DNA from: Ruficoccus sp. ZRK36
GTDB lineage: Bacteria > Verrucomicrobiota > Verrucomicrobiia > Opitutales > Cerasicoccaceae
DNA length: 64,000 nucleotides
NCBI RefSeq assembly: GCF_019603315.1
Contig: NZ_CP080649.1
Location: 1,875,501 to 1,939,500, forward strand
Reading direction: 5' to 3'
Part shown: one piece after another, positions 8,269 through 17,567 of the stretch
Layout of the letters: each line of letters opens with the position of its first letter
Position numbering within the stretch: the first letter of the stretch is position 1
The notes under the pieces: model-generated
Told to the model about the DNA's origin: nothing
Databases searched by the model: none
Seen by the model: the letters and a program-made list of their open reading frames with translations, nothing else
Position numbers and translations under genes: made by a program

Positions 8269-8873
8269 TTTTCTCCAAACCCCACCGGGCATTTTCGCTG
8301 CTCGAGTTATTGGCGGCCATCGCGATTATAGCGATCCTGGCATCCATCATTATCCCCATTGGTTTCCGTAGTATCGCAACCACTGAGAAGACCCGCTGTG
8401 CTGCCAACCTGCGTCAAATCGGCCAGACGCTGCAGCTCTATCTGAATGATCACAGCCTTCAGTTTCCCGGCCCCTTATACTCGGATATGAGTGCGTGGGC
8501 GCCGCGTGGTAGTCACATGCCGACTGTGCTGGAGGACTATATGACGCCGTCAGAGACGATTGGCTCCCGGCGCTATTTCGATATGTTTTTCTGCCCGGCC
8601 TGTGTCCGTCGCGCTACAGATACGCGCTCGATGGCAGAGATTAAATCTTACAGCACCGGGAGAAATCCACGGATATTTGGCTACCAGCACAACCGATACC
8701 CTCAGGCGGTGATGCGGTTGACCGATATCGAATCTCCGCCCACCACCGTCGTGCTGCAGGATGCTTCTGGAGCTTCAAACGGCATCACCAGCACCGCCCA
8801 CGAAGCCTTTCGAAATGTGCTCTACGTAGACTGGCATGTGGAGAGCGTGCCCGAGGAGGAGTTCAGTAACTAG
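8265..8873 (+). CDS. Prepilin-like (type II pseudopilin-like) protein
   Basis: Protein of 202 residues with a type IV prepilin leader: a short basic N-terminus (KPHR), then A-FSLLELL with the conserved Glu at +5, then a hydrophobic helix AAIAIIAILASIIIPI. It would be processed by a prepilin peptidase and anchored in the inner membrane. The C-terminus has H...NVLYVDWHV, the H-x-N-x-L-x-x-D-G-H-like ending of the DUF1559-type prepilin-like proteins common in Verrucomicrobiota, Planctomycetota and Lentisphaerota. Start choice: ATG 8265 gives the shortest normal leader; ATG 8244 and TTG 8232 are also in frame. It is 27 bp upstream of the lyase gene and probably co-transcribed with it. Confidence 0.85.
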   Translation: MLFSKPHRAFSLLELLAAIAIIAILASIIIPIGFRSIATTEKTRCAANLRQIGQTLQLYLNDHSLQFPGPLYSDMSAWAPRGSHMPTVLEDYMTPSETIGSRRYFDMFFCPACVRRATDTRSMAEIKSYSTGRNPRIFGYQHNRYPQAVMRLTDIESPPTTVVLQDASGASNGITSTAHEAFRNVLYVDWHVESVPEEEFSN

Positions 8874-8900
8874 CTTCAGCTTTTCACTAAGCCACGATTC

Positions 8901-10835
8901 ATGACTGCATTTCAAAAAAGATATATTTTGATCATTTCTATTTTAATGGCATTTGCGCTCGCAGGCTGCTCCGATCCGGATCCCGCCCCGCAAGCCTACG
9001 CATGGGAGGTGTCCGATTCTGCGCTGGAGGATCGGGCCTGGGATATCGCCGGCATGCTTCCGGTGGAGCCTGGCTCCTATGTGCCGCCAGTTAGTGATCG
9101 TAGTGCATGGGAGGCATACGGTCGGCAGAGCCCGCAGCTGTTAGCCAAGGCTAAGACGTTCCTGAATCAACCGGTCCCGGCCTTGCCCGACGACCTCTAT
9201 CTGACGTTCACAACCAAGGGTACACGCAAGGGGTACGAGCGCCCGTATTCCGCACGAATCGAGCGTCTGGGCACATTCACCGCCGCAGAAGCTGTCGCAA
9301 ACAACGGGCAATTCATCCCTGCCATCGAAAGGGAGCTGCAAGCCATCCTCGTTGAGAAGACGTGGGTGATGCCGGCGCATGACCGTGACCTCAAGAACTT
9401 CAACGGCGAGGTCGTCGATGTCGATTTGGGGGCGTCCCGGCGAGGGCTCGCCGTCGCTGGTGTGCTGACGCTCTTGGGAGATAAACTCTCTCCTGAACTC
9501 ACTGAACAGGCTCACGCTGAGCTGAAGCGCAGAGTATTTGATCCCTACCTGAAGCGTTTGACGGGCCAGGACGACTCGCTGTGCAAATGGATGAAATGGG
9601 ATAACAACTGGAACGCCGTCTGCCACTCGGGTGTCGTGGCGGCAGCACTCTTTACACTGCCTTCTGAGGATACGCGCGGGTTGATCGTGGCCGGGGCAGA
9701 GGCCGCACTGCCTCGCTATTTTAACAGTTTTCGCAGTGATGGTTTTTGTACCGAAGGCCTGTCCTACTGGAACTATGGATTCGGGCACTATGTGACCTTG
9801 GCGGAAACGCTTTGGCGATTGAGCGAAGGCGAGATAGACCTCTATGAGAGCCCACTGGTCCGCAAGATCGCCACCTATCCGGCGCGTCTGGAGATGGCTC
9901 CGCGCCAGTTCCCCTCCTTTGGGGACAGCCCGCGAAACCCTCAGCCAGAGGCCTGGATACTCGATGTGTGTGCCAGCCACCTGCCGCTGTCCGGCGATGT
10001 GAAACAGGAACCGTACCCTGCGATCCCGCTGTTTCTGGAGCAGTGCTTTCGGGTGTCGTTTAGCCCGTCCAGACCGCTCTCGCTCGCCGCGATGAGAGAG
10101 GACCAACTGCGCAGCTGGTTCCCGGAGGCGCAGGTCTATGTCGGGCGCATGCCGGGTGATTCTTCTGAGCAAATGGCGATCGCCGTCAAGGGCGGGCGCA
10201 ACGGAGAAAATCACGGACACAACGATCTGGGGCAGTTCATCATCGCTAATCAAGGCCGACAGGTCATCACCGACCCCGGCGGTGAGGCGTACACGGCGGC
10301 TACTTTCGGCCCCAAGCGCTATGAGTCGCCGATGCTGAACTCCATCGGCCACCCGGTGCCTGTCATTGCCGGGCAACTACAGGGCAGCGAAAGAACCGCG
10401 ACGACAGAGGTGGTGAGCACTGATTTTACCGATGGGGAGGATCGGGTCGTCTTCGATCTCAAAGGCGCGTACGCGGTCTCTACGTTGGCAAAGCTCGAAC
10501 GCGAGTATGTCTATATGCGTCAGGGCGCAGGCGAGCTGCAGGTGACCGATACGGTGGCATTCTCCAAGCCCGAGGCCTTCGCCAGCTCATTGATAACTTA
10601 CGGCAGTGTTGAGCAAATGAGCCCCAGCGAACTCCTGATTACGGATGGAGACGCCCGTCTGCATGTCAAAATAGATAGCGGCGATGTGCCCTTCTCAGTC
10701 GAGCAGGAGCTGGTGCGCCCGAAGGGGCCTCTACGTGTGCTGATCTCGCTGGATGATCCTCTTGTGAAGGCGACCATGAGCTACCATTTTTCCGTAGGAT
10801 CGGAGATAGCCCCGCAGCATGCGAATGAGGAATGA
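8901..10835 (+). CDS. Heparinase II/III-family polysaccharide lyase, lipoprotein
   Basis: Predicted uronic-acid polysaccharide lyase of 644 residues, membrane-anchored outside the cytoplasm. The N-terminal signal ends in a lipobox L-A-G-C (Cys near residue 23). An alpha/alpha-toroid region spans roughly residues 60-400. The C-terminal beta-sandwich holds the family motif NHGHND (about residues 437-442), followed by GQF and ITDPGGEAY, typical of the heparinase II/III C-terminal domain. Members cleave heparan-like, alginate-like or other uronate polymers by beta-elimination. The substrate cannot be fixed here; the sulfatase nearby and the uronate pathway at 51-60 kb fit a sulfated or uronate-rich glycan. 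It is coupled to the preceding prepilin-like gene. Confidence 0.87.
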   Translation: MTAFQKRYILIISILMAFALAGCSDPDPAPQAYAWEVSDSALEDRAWDIAGMLPVEPGSYVPPVSDRSAWEAYGRQSPQLLAKAKTFLNQPVPALPDDLYLTFTTKGTRKGYERPYSARIERLGTFTAAEAVANNGQFIPAIERELQAILVEKTWVMPAHDRDLKNFNGEVVDVDLGASRRGLAVAGVLTLLGDKLSPELTEQAHAELKRRVFDPYLKRLTGQDDSLCKWMKWDNNWNAVCHSGVVAAALFTLPSEDTRGLIVAGAEAALPRYFNSFRSDGFCTEGLSYWNYGFGHYVTLAETLWRLSEGEIDLYESPLVRKIATYPARLEMAPRQFPSFGDSPRNPQPEAWILDVCASHLPLSGDVKQEPYPAIPLFLEQCFRVSFSPSRPLSLAAMREDQLRSWFPEAQVYVGRMPGDSSEQMAIAVKGGRNGENHGHNDLGQFIIANQGRQVITDPGGEAYTAATFGPKRYESPMLNSIGHPVPVIAGQLQGSERTATTEVVSTDFTDGEDRVVFDLKGAYAVSTLAKLEREYVYMRQGAGELQVTDTVAFSKPEAFASSLITYGSVEQMSPSELLITDGDARLHVKIDSGDVPFSVEQELVRPKGPLRVLISLDDPLVKATMSYHFSVGSEIAPQHANEE

Positions 10836-10877
10836 GCCCCCGGCTCCTGCCGTGAGGTAGTAGGCGGCTTCGTCTCC

Positions 10878-11846
10878 TCAGGCCCGCGCTGCGACACTGT
10901 CGCGTGAAATTAACTGGTAGGGGAGCATCGTGCTGGCCGGGGTGGTGTCTCCCTCGATACGGGCTTCGATCAGGTCTGCGGTGCTAGCGGCCATGGCCTG
11001 ATAGTCGGGGGTGATGGTCGTCAGGGGCGGGACTGTGTACTGGGATATTTTCGTCTGCTCCGAGGCGATGAGTGCAATGTCCTCGGGGACGCGGCGGTTG
11101 TAGAGCGAAAAGGCGTACAGGGAGACGATCCCGGCATTACCGCCGGGGCAGAAGAGCGCGTCGATGTCCTGCTTGAGGAGCTTTCCGATCAGCTCCACAT
11201 ATTTGTCGCTGCCCGGTCCCGAGAAGCAGACCAGCGAGTCGTCGCAGGGCAGGCCAGTCTCCTTGAGTGCTTTGAAGATGCCGTTCTGGCGCCGCGTGGC
11301 ATTACCGGTATGGGGGGAGCCGTGAATGATGCACCCGATCTTTTTGTAGCCGCGCTCATGCAGGTGCTGGATAGCTTGCCGCATGCCCTGCTCCTCATCT
11401 GAGCGCACGTAAAAGACGTCCGGGCTCTCGGTGGGGCCTTCGCGGTCCATGATGATCAAGGGCATGGCGTAGCGTTCGCTCCAGTCGCTGAACTCCGCAG
11501 GCTCGGCGCCGATGGCGATAGCCGCGCAAAACTGGATGGCATCGAGACGTTCCCGGTTATCGCCGGGAAGGATCTCCAGCCGGAACCCTCGCTTGGACAT
11601 TTCCTGGACGAGGGCCATGAGGATCATGTCCACGCAGCTCTGCACGGGATAGACCGGGTCGTAGGGAGTGATCACGACCACGTTCTTCTGCTTCAGGGTC
11701 AGGCGTGGATGATAGCCGTGCTCGCGTGCGACCGAGAACACCCGTTTACGCACCTCCAGGCGGATGTTCGGATGGTGGTTGAACACGCGTGAGACGGTTG
11801 CGGCGGATACGCCTGCGATTTTTGCAATTTCGTGAATCTTAGCCAT
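10878..11846 (-). CDS. LacI-family transcriptional regulator
   Basis: Regulator of 322 residues starting at ATG 11846 (AKIHEIAKIAGVSAATVSRVF helix-turn-helix). A TTG start 27 codons upstream would add a polar tail with no family match. It is paralogous to the LacI at 2564-3529 (HHPN/NHPN, GYHPRL/DYYPRL, QSCVDM/QNYVDM). It lies convergent to the lyase gene and faces the oxidoreductase at 12125 divergently. The likely regulon is the polysaccharide region. TGTAAA-type half-sites and a dyad occur in its upstream region. Confidence 0.92.
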   Translation of the reverse strand: MAKIHEIAKIAGVSAATVSRVFNHHPNIRLEVRKRVFSVAREHGYHPRLTLKQKNVVVITPYDPVYPVQSCVDMILMALVQEMSKRGFRLEILPGDNRERLDAIQFCAAIAIGAEPAEFSDWSERYAMPLIIMDREGPTESPDVFYVRSDEEQGMRQAIQHLHERGYKKIGCIIHGSPHTGNATRRQNGIFKALKETGLPCDDSLVCFSGPGSDKYVELIGKLLKQDIDALFCPGGNAGIVSLYAFSLYNRRVPEDIALIASEQTKISQYTVPPLTTITPDYQAMAASTADLIEARIEGDTTPASTMLPYQLISRDSVAARA

Positions 11847-11887
11847 AGCAGGCCCTGGGGGTGATTGTTTTTCAGTGGGTATTTGAT

Positions 11888-11954
11888 ATTTACACGATGT
11901 GGGCGCGTTTTTCGCTCTTGGTTTCAATCATGTGCATGATTCGTGAAACTTACA
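11888..11954. promoter_or_regulatory. Candidate operator region upstream of LacI gene
   Basis: This region contains ATTTACA at 11888-11894 and CTTACA at 11949-11954 (inverted TGTAAA/TGTAAG half-sites). It also has a dyad AATCAT-GTGC-ATGATT at 11926-11941. The half-sites resemble those upstream of the paralogous LacI gene (2319-2516). Confidence 0.4.
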
Positions 11955-12124
11955 CATGCTATATGCAAATTATTCCGTTGATGGGCAAGATTTTATCTCC
12001 TGAGATAGGCCATGCCTCAGGAGGTTTTCCTTCCGTCTTCAGGGACTGTTAACGCCTGCCGAGGCCATCCTGTTGCGGCATCTGCCGCACCCTAAACCTT
12101 TACCCCCTTACTTTGACCTAACCT

Positions 12125-13084
12125 ATGAACGCCGTAATCATCGACGACGATAAGCGCCTCGTCTGGTCCTCTGTGGCGGACCCTGTGCGCGCAGAGAATG
12201 AGATTTTAGTGCAGGTACATGCCGCCGCGCTGAATCGCGCTGACCTGATGCAGCGCGAGGGTAACTATCCGCCCCCGCCCGGATGGCCGGAGTGGCCGGG
12301 CCTGGAGGTGGCGGGCGTCGTCCTCGAAGCACCGTCTGGCTCCCGCTGGAAGCCGGGCGACAAGGTCTGCGCCCTGTTGGGCGGAGGCGGCTATGCTGAA
12401 AAAGTCGTTGTCCCTGCGGACATGGCGCTACCGGTCCCGGAGGGGCTCAGCATGGCCGAGGCTGCGGCGATCCCGGAGGCTTTTGCGACGTCCTACCTGA
12501 ACCTGTGCCTAGAGGGCGGGATGCAGGCTGGCGACACGGTCTTCATCCAGGCCGGGGCCAGTGGCTTGGGGATGGCGGCCATCCAGCTTGCCAAGACGCT
12601 CGGCGCTAAGGTCGTGACGACGGTCGGCTCCGAGGATAAGGCGCGCTTCGTCCGCGAGCTGGGGGCAGACGTGATCATCAACCGCAAGCAGCAAAACATT
12701 GCCGAGGTCCTCGCCCAGCATCCGGTCGATGTCGCCATGGACTGTGTGGCTGGTCCAAACCTCGGACCCTGCCTGGAGACGATGGCCCGTGGTGGGCGCT
12801 GGATTATCATCGCCACCTTGGGTGCTGCCAGCAGTGAGCTGAACATGCTCGATTTCTTTAAGCGCGGGGTGAAACTCATCGGCAGCACGCTACGCAGTCG
12901 CACTAGCGAGATGAAGGCCGATATCCTCAAGGGGCTCGAAGATCAGCTCTGGCCCGCTTTTTCCTCCGGAGCGATCCAGGTGCTCATCCATGAGACGCTG
13001 CCCATGGCCGACGCTGAGAAGGCGCACGCGATCCTCGAACGACAGGAGAATCTCGGTAAGGTTGTCCTCACGCTGGAGCCTTAG
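12125..13084 (+). CDS. Zinc-free quinone oxidoreductase (QOR/PIG3 type, MDR superfamily)
   Basis: NAD(P)H-dependent quinone or enone reductase of 319 residues, cytoplasmic. The N-terminal GroES-like domain contains HAAALNRADLMQREG and PGLEVAGVV. The nucleotide-binding domain has AGASGLGMAAIQLAK (residues about 140-155) and the TVGSEDKARF turn, which favours NADPH. Catalytic-zinc ligands of true alcohol dehydrogenases are absent. The length is typical of the PIG3/QOR subgroup. It is a stand-alone gene, divergent from the LacI gene and convergent with the esterase. The role in this region is probably general redox detoxification. Confidence 0.9.
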   Translation: MNAVIIDDDKRLVWSSVADPVRAENEILVQVHAAALNRADLMQREGNYPPPPGWPEWPGLEVAGVVLEAPSGSRWKPGDKVCALLGGGGYAEKVVVPADMALPVPEGLSMAEAAAIPEAFATSYLNLCLEGGMQAGDTVFIQAGASGLGMAAIQLAKTLGAKVVTTVGSEDKARFVRELGADVIINRKQQNIAEVLAQHPVDVAMDCVAGPNLGPCLETMARGGRWIIIATLGAASSELNMLDFFKRGVKLIGSTLRSRTSEMKADILKGLEDQLWPAFSSGAIQVLIHETLPMADAEKAHAILERQENLGKVVLTLEP

Positions 13085-13113
13085 GCAGCATCGTTCAGCC
13101 AACGCCGGTAAAG

Positions 13114-13902
13114 TTACCGGTGCTTGGCGAGCATGCGCAGGATGGCGTCACGGACTTCGGGCACGAGCGTGCGGTCCGCGAGATTCGCCTCTCCGGCACC
13201 GTCTTGAAACAGCCCGTGCTTGTCACCCGGTCCATCGAAGCGGAAGACCTCGCAGGGCCTGTTCACGGCTCGGTAGGCCTGCTCAATGATGTCGGCGTGC
13301 TCGATGGTCACGAGCTGGTCGTTCTCGGAGTGAATGCAGTTCAGGGGAGGGGACTGATCGCTGACGTAGTAGCGTGGCGAGGCGTCTCTTAAAAAGGCTT
13401 CCTCGACCGGGCCGCCGGTGAATTTTTCCCAAAACTCCGGCTTATCCAGACAGAACTGGGTCTGCCACAGCGCCACATCGGTGATACCGGAAAGGTTCAG
13501 GATCGAGCGTACCCGCTGCAGGGGCAGGCGAAGTCCTGCCATCAGGGCGAGGTGTCCACCGGCCGATCCTCCGACGATGTCAATCTGGTCGAGATCCAGT
13601 TCACGCATGGCCGGGTGGCCAGCGTCCATCAGGAACTTTGCCCCGCGGATGCAATCATCGCCACAGGCTGGCCACGGGTGGGTCGCTGTCAGTCTGTAGT
13701 TAATGTTGAATACAGCATAACCATGCTCCGCCAATAGCCTGGCGATGGGCTCGATACTCGTCTTTTCCATCGATACCCATCCGCCCCCATGGATGAGTAG
13801 GGCTGCTGGTGCCCCACGGGGGTTGTCGGGCAGGAACAGGTCGGCTTTCCCATCTGTGCCGAGGTCGTCTGCGAAGGAGATGTCGTTGATGCGCTGATAC
13901 AT
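13114..13902 (-). CDS. Alpha/beta hydrolase (BD-FAE/HSL-type esterase)
   Basis: Predicted carboxylesterase of 262 residues. The oxyanion-hole motif HGGGW and the nucleophile elbow GGSAGGH (G-x-S-x-G) are clear. The acid is probably in HSENDQ and the catalytic His in DKHGLF near the C-terminus. The start is ATG 13902; the TTG 20 codons upstream gives an unsupported extension. No signal peptide is visible, so it is probably cytoplasmic. Relatives include feruloyl- and acetyl-esterases acting on plant or algal glycans as well as generic lipases, so the substrate is open. Confidence 0.85.
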   Translation of the reverse strand: MYQRINDISFADDLGTDGKADLFLPDNPRGAPAALLIHGGGWVSMEKTSIEPIARLLAEHGYAVFNINYRLTATHPWPACGDDCIRGAKFLMDAGHPAMRELDLDQIDIVGGSAGGHLALMAGLRLPLQRVRSILNLSGITDVALWQTQFCLDKPEFWEKFTGGPVEEAFLRDASPRYYVSDQSPPLNCIHSENDQLVTIEHADIIEQAYRAVNRPCEVFRFDGPGDKHGLFQDGAGEANLADRTLVPEVRDAILRMLAKHR

Positions 13903-14024
13903 GCTACAGGGATGAGATGAATACGTAAAACCTAGCCCTGTCTCCTGGGGGAGAACGAGCAAAAAGGCGCTAAGTATATCGCAGCCGATCTCACCTGCCG
14001 GGCAGGTGGCTTCGCTGCCTGACG

Positions 14025-15863
14025 CTACTGATTGAGGTCGCGCACGCCGCCACGGTCCGCACTGGTGGTCAGGCGGGCATAGGCCTGCAGGGCGGTGCTC
14101 ACGACGCGGTTGCGCTTCGGCTTCCAGCCGTCGGCCCCCTTGGCGTCTTCGGCAGCACGGCGTTTGGCCAGCTCCTCATCACTGATGGTGATGTTGATCG
14201 TGCGTCCGGGGATGTCGATCTCGACGGTGTCGCCCTCGTGGATCAGCCCGATCGCGCCGCCGCTGGCAGCCTCGGGGCTGACGTGGCCGATGGAGAGTCC
14301 ACTCGTGCCGCCGGAGAAACGTCCGTCGGTGATGAGCGCGCACTGCTTACCGAGGCCCTTGGACTTCAGGTAGCTGGTCGGGTAAAGCATCTCCTGCATG
14401 CCGGGGCCGCCCTTGGGGCCTTCGTAGCGGATGACGACGACGTCGCCAGCCACGACCTGGTCGGTCAGGATGGACTGGACGGCGGCGTCCTGGCTCTCGA
14501 AGACGCGGGCGCGTCCGGTGAACTTGAGGATCGACTCGTCCACACCGGCGGTCTTCACGATGCAGCCGTTGAGGGCGATGTTGCCCTTGAGCACGGCGAG
14601 GCCGCCATCCTTGGAGTAGGCGTGCTCGACATCGCGCACGCAGCCTTCGGCCGGGTCGGTGTCGAGGGACTCCCAGCGAGCTTCCTGGGAAAAGGCGCTC
14701 GTGGTACGCTTGCGACCGGGCGCGGCGGCGAAAAACTTTTTGGCGCTTTCGGTGGCCTTGCCGCGCAGGTCCCAGAAATCGATGGCTTGGCCGAGGCTGA
14801 CCGAGTGCACGGTGGGAATATCGCGATGAAGGAGCCCACCACGGTCCAGCTCCCCGAGCAGGCGCATGATGCCCCCGGCGCGGTGAACGTCCTCGATGTG
14901 GTACTTCTGTGTGTTCGGAGCGACCTTACACAGGCAGGGGACCTTGCGGGAGAGCCGGTCGATGTCGTCCATGGTGAAGTCCACCTCGGCGCTCTGGGCA
15001 CTGGCCAGCAGGTGCAGCACGGTGTTGGTGGAGCCGCCCATGGCGATGTCGAGGCTCATGGCGTTTTCAAACGCCTCAAAGGTGGCGATGTTGCGCGGCA
15101 GCACGGACTCATTGCCTTCTTCATAGTAGGCGCGGGCCAGCTCGACGATGCGGCGGCCAGCCTCCTGGAAGAGACCCTTGCGGTCCTTGTGGGTGGCCAC
15201 GACCGTGCCGTTACCGGGGAGACTCAGGCCGAGGGCCTCGGTCAGGCAGTTCATGCTGTTGGCGGTAAACATGCCCGAGCACGAGCCGCAGGTCGGGCAG
15301 GCATTCTGCTCGATGAGGTCAATCTCCTCGTCGCTGACGCTTTCGTCGGCGGCGGCGACCATGCTGTCCACCAGGTCGAGCTTGCGGGTCTGCCCGTTAA
15401 CGACGGTGACACCAGCCTCCATCGGACCCCCAGAGACAAAGATGGCTGGGATGTTCAGGCGCAGGGCAGCCATGAGCATGCCGGGTGTGATCTTGTCGCA
15501 GTTGGAGATGCACACCAGGGCGTCGGCGCGGTGCGCGTTGACCATGTACTCGACCGAGTCGGCGATGATCTCACGGCTGGGCAGGCTGTAGAGCATGCCA
15601 TCGTGGCCCATGGCGATACCGTCGTCCACGGCGATGGTGTTGAACTCGCGACCGATGCCGCCAGCCTTGGCGATTTCCGAGGCGACGAGCTGTCCGAGAT
15701 CCTTGAGGTGGACGTGCCCGGGTACGAACTGGGTAAAGGAGTTCGCGATGGCAATGATGGGCTTGCCAAAGTCTTCGTTCTTCACGCCGGTGGCGCGCCA
15801 CAGGGCGCGTGCGCCGGCCATGTTACGGCCGTGGGTGGTGGTGCGGGATCTGTATGCTGGCAT
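14025..15863 (-). CDS. ilvD: Dihydroxy-acid dehydratase
   Basis: Fe-S dehydratase of 612 residues that converts 2,3-dihydroxy-isovalerate and 2,3-dihydroxy-3-methylvalerate to the 2-keto acids in branched-chain amino acid synthesis. The N-terminus [20 protein letters not shown] matches the E. coli-type enzyme. Cluster ligands are visible in NCDKITPGM and [11 protein letters not shown]. Later motifs GRFSGGTSG and GHVSPEA are typical of IlvD. The start ATG 15863 matches the family; a GTG 7 codons upstream is possible. No leader peptide or T-box was seen upstream. Sugar-acid dehydratases of the same superfamily were considered, but the length and N-terminus favour IlvD. Confidence 0.95.
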   Translation of the reverse strand: MPAYRSRTTTHGRNMAGARALWRATGVKNEDFGKPIIAIANSFTQFVPGHVHLKDLGQLVASEIAKAGGIGREFNTIAVDDGIAMGHDGMLYSLPSREIIADSVEYMVNAHRADALVCISNCDKITPGMLMAALRLNIPAIFVSGGPMEAGVTVVNGQTRKLDLVDSMVAAADESVSDEEIDLIEQNACPTCGSCSGMFTANSMNCLTEALGLSLPGNGTVVATHKDRKGLFQEAGRRIVELARAYYEEGNESVLPRNIATFEAFENAMSLDIAMGGSTNTVLHLLASAQSAEVDFTMDDIDRLSRKVPCLCKVAPNTQKYHIEDVHRAGGIMRLLGELDRGGLLHRDIPTVHSVSLGQAIDFWDLRGKATESAKKFFAAAPGRKRTTSAFSQEARWESLDTDPAEGCVRDVEHAYSKDGGLAVLKGNIALNGCIVKTAGVDESILKFTGRARVFESQDAAVQSILTDQVVAGDVVVIRYEGPKGGPGMQEMLYPTSYLKSKGLGKQCALITDGRFSGGTSGLSIGHVSPEAASGGAIGLIHEGDTVEIDIPGRTINITISDEELAKRRAAEDAKGADGWKPKRNRVVSTALQAYARLTTSADRGGVRDLNQ

Positions 15864-16028
15864 GTCTTTTCTAAGGGTAATCACATAACCAAACCGAAAA
15901 ACGCCCTTAACTCAATAGCTGAAAGCTTAAAGGTGAAATCCGTCCGCGGACCCGAATCGAGAAATCAAAACCCGTTTAAAGCGTGCATCCGTATGACTTG
16001 CAAAGAGATATGCGGCTTTGGTGCGCAC

Positions 16029-16056
16029 AAAAAAGCATGGCCCATCTGGGCCATGC
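16029..16056 (-). terminator. Rho-independent terminator of the TetR-controlled operon
   Basis: A perfect 10-bp stem GCATGGCCCA (16035-16044) / TGGGCCATGC (16047-16056) with a 2-nt apex is preceded on the plus strand by six A (16029-16034). On the minus strand this is a hairpin followed by six T, directly after the membrane protein gene. Confidence 0.85.
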
Positions 16057-16089
16057 TTCGAAAGTGGGTGGATCGCTCTGGCGTGCGGG

Positions 16090-16548
16090 TTAGCAGGCGG
16101 TTGCCTCTGCCGCTTTTTTAGAGCAGCAGCTCATTGCTCCGTCCGGGGACTCCTCACGGAAGCAGTACGCCAGCGGAATCGCGTAGAGCCAGTGGCGGGC
16201 CATCGACAGGACGGGGAAGATGACGCCTCCCTCCAGCCCGGCTATCCCCAGCCCCAGTAGCGGGAAAAGGAGGAACCAGACCAGCATCACAGTCTCCAGA
16301 CTCGTGAAGAACAGCGCACGGAGCCAGCCCGGACCGATAAGCGACGGTGAGAGCGCCGCATAGATGGCGGCGAGGGCAACGCCATTACCGTAGTGCATCA
16401 GGAGCGCGACCGCGAAGGGCACGCCCACGGCATCGGCGAGCACGTGGGGGATGTCCCACCAGGTGCCGGTGAACAGGAAGCCGGTGATATCAAAGAGCAA
16501 AGTCCCAATGACGCCGGCGAGTATTGCTTTATACCAGTTTATTTTCAT
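16090..16548 (-). CDS. Small integral membrane protein with Cys-rich tail
   Basis: Protein of 152 residues with four likely membrane segments (about residues 7-27, 40-65, 75-100, 105-130), starting at ATG 16548 with AAAGG seven bases upstream. The soluble C-terminus ends in a Cys-rich tail (CCSKK...AC). I do not recognise the family with confidence. It is the last gene of a four-gene operon whose first gene is an AhpD-like peroxidase and whose promoter carries a TetR-type palindrome. A role in the same oxidative or electrophile response is inferred from context only. Confidence 0.75.
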   Translation of the reverse strand: MKINWYKAILAGVIGTLLFDITGFLFTGTWWDIPHVLADAVGVPFAVALLMHYGNGVALAAIYAALSPSLIGPGWLRALFFTSLETVMLVWFLLFPLLGLGIAGLEGGVIFPVLSMARHWLYAIPLAYCFREESPDGAMSCCSKKAAEATAC

Positions 16549-16583
16549 GTGTTTACCTTTCTGTAGGGGATAAAGTGAGGGGC

Positions 16584-17045
16584 TCAGGCCTGCCCGCCGA
16601 AGCGGAGGTAGTCGTCGAGGTCCAGGTACTCAAAGAGCGTGCCGATGTCCGGACGTGACGGGGTCTGTGCGCCCGCGAATTCCGCAAACCAGCTGCGAGC
16701 TTCGATACTCAGACCCGGCAGGTTCTCGATCCAGTGGCTCCATGCCTGAACCTCGTGTGGGCGAAGCTTTGGCTGTGCGCTCTCTTGCACCCACTGGAGA
16801 ATGGCCCAGTCTCCGGTAGTCACGCCTACCTGAGTAAGAAAGGCGTCGGGGCTTAGCCCGATGAATTTAAAGAGCTCCATGTCGAGCAGGCTGTCATCGC
16901 CATAGAGATAGTCGCCGAGGGTTCCGGCGAGCTGGGCCCGGGCTTTGTCAATCAGCCGGGGCAGGTGGGCGAAGCCACCCAGGCGGACGCGTGCGCTGCG
17001 TGGAGCGCGCGTGCGTAAGTCGTGGAGTTGGTGTGAGAGTGTCAT
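16584..17045 (-). CDS. DUF5069 family protein
   Basis: Soluble protein of 153 residues. The N-terminal pattern DLRTRAPRSARVRLGGFAHLPRLIDKARA is characteristic of DUF5069. This family is frequent in Verrucomicrobiota and has no established function. The C-terminus has an acidic stretch (FEYLDLDDYLRFGG). It sits third in the operon, 24 bp after the DUF1348 gene and 35 bp before the membrane protein. Confidence 0.85.
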   Translation of the reverse strand: MTLSHQLHDLRTRAPRSARVRLGGFAHLPRLIDKARAQLAGTLGDYLYGDDSLLDMELFKFIGLSPDAFLTQVGVTTGDWAILQWVQESAQPKLRPHEVQAWSHWIENLPGLSIEARSWFAEFAGAQTPSRPDIGTLFEYLDLDDYLRFGGQA

Positions 17046-17069
17046 GCGTTAGAAGAGGGTGGAGGTTGA

Positions 17070-17498
17070 TTAATGGGCCTGAAGCCGACGCTTGGCCTCA
17101 AGGATGGGTTGGTCGTTGATGGACGCGAAGCGGCGGGCCATGAGCCCGTTTGCGTCGAACTCCCAGTTCTCGTTGCCATGCGAGCGGTACCATTGGCCGG
17201 AGTCATCGCGCCACTCGTACTCGAAGCGTACCGCGATGCGATTGTCGCTGAAGGCCCAGAGGCTTTTCCTGAGCTTGTAGTCCAGCTCGCGTTCCCACTT
17301 GCGGGTGAGAAAGGCGACGATGGCCTCGCGCCCATGGATGAACTCCGCACGGTTGCGCCACTCGGAGTCCTCGGTGTAGGCGAGGGAGACGCGGACCGGG
17401 TCCCGGGAGTTCCAGGCGTCCTCGGCCAGTTGGACTTTTTCGCGGGCAGTGGCCTCGGTAAATGGAGGCAGGGGAGGGCGTTGTGGTTGTGTGTGCAT
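17070..17498 (-). CDS. DUF1348 / NTF2-like (SnoaL-fold) protein
   Basis: Soluble protein of 142 residues. Motifs [46 protein letters not shown] and GNENWEF are typical of the DUF1348 group of NTF2-like small folds. These proteins are thought to bind or turn over small molecules, but no reaction is established. It is second in the operon, starting 70 bp after the stop of the AhpD-like gene. Confidence 0.88.
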   Translation of the reverse strand: MHTQPQRPPLPPFTEATAREKVQLAEDAWNSRDPVRVSLAYTEDSEWRNRAEFIHGREAIVAFLTRKWERELDYKLRKSLWAFSDNRIAVRFEYEWRDDSGQWYRSHGNENWEFDANGLMARRFASINDQPILEAKRRLQAH

Positions 17499-17567
17499 GG
17501 TTGGTTTCTTTGAGGCGGCGGAAGGGTGAGGCTTCCGCCGCCCGGAGGTAGACAGGTTGTTGGCCGC

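Noticed and set aside
9141-10376. Long open frame antisense to the heparinase-type lyase
   Set aside because: Shadow of a well supported gene with lipobox and catalytic motif; the translation has no recognisable domain.
14025-15863. Sugar-acid dehydratase of the IlvD/Edd superfamily serving the uronate pathway
   Set aside because: The N-terminus and overall length match biosynthetic IlvD, and the gene is not near the uronate genes.
14238-16121. Very long open frame antisense to ilvD
   Set aside because: ilvD is unmistakable on the other strand. The antisense frame is a GC-rich shadow with a low-complexity Ala/Gly/Val/Asp translation.
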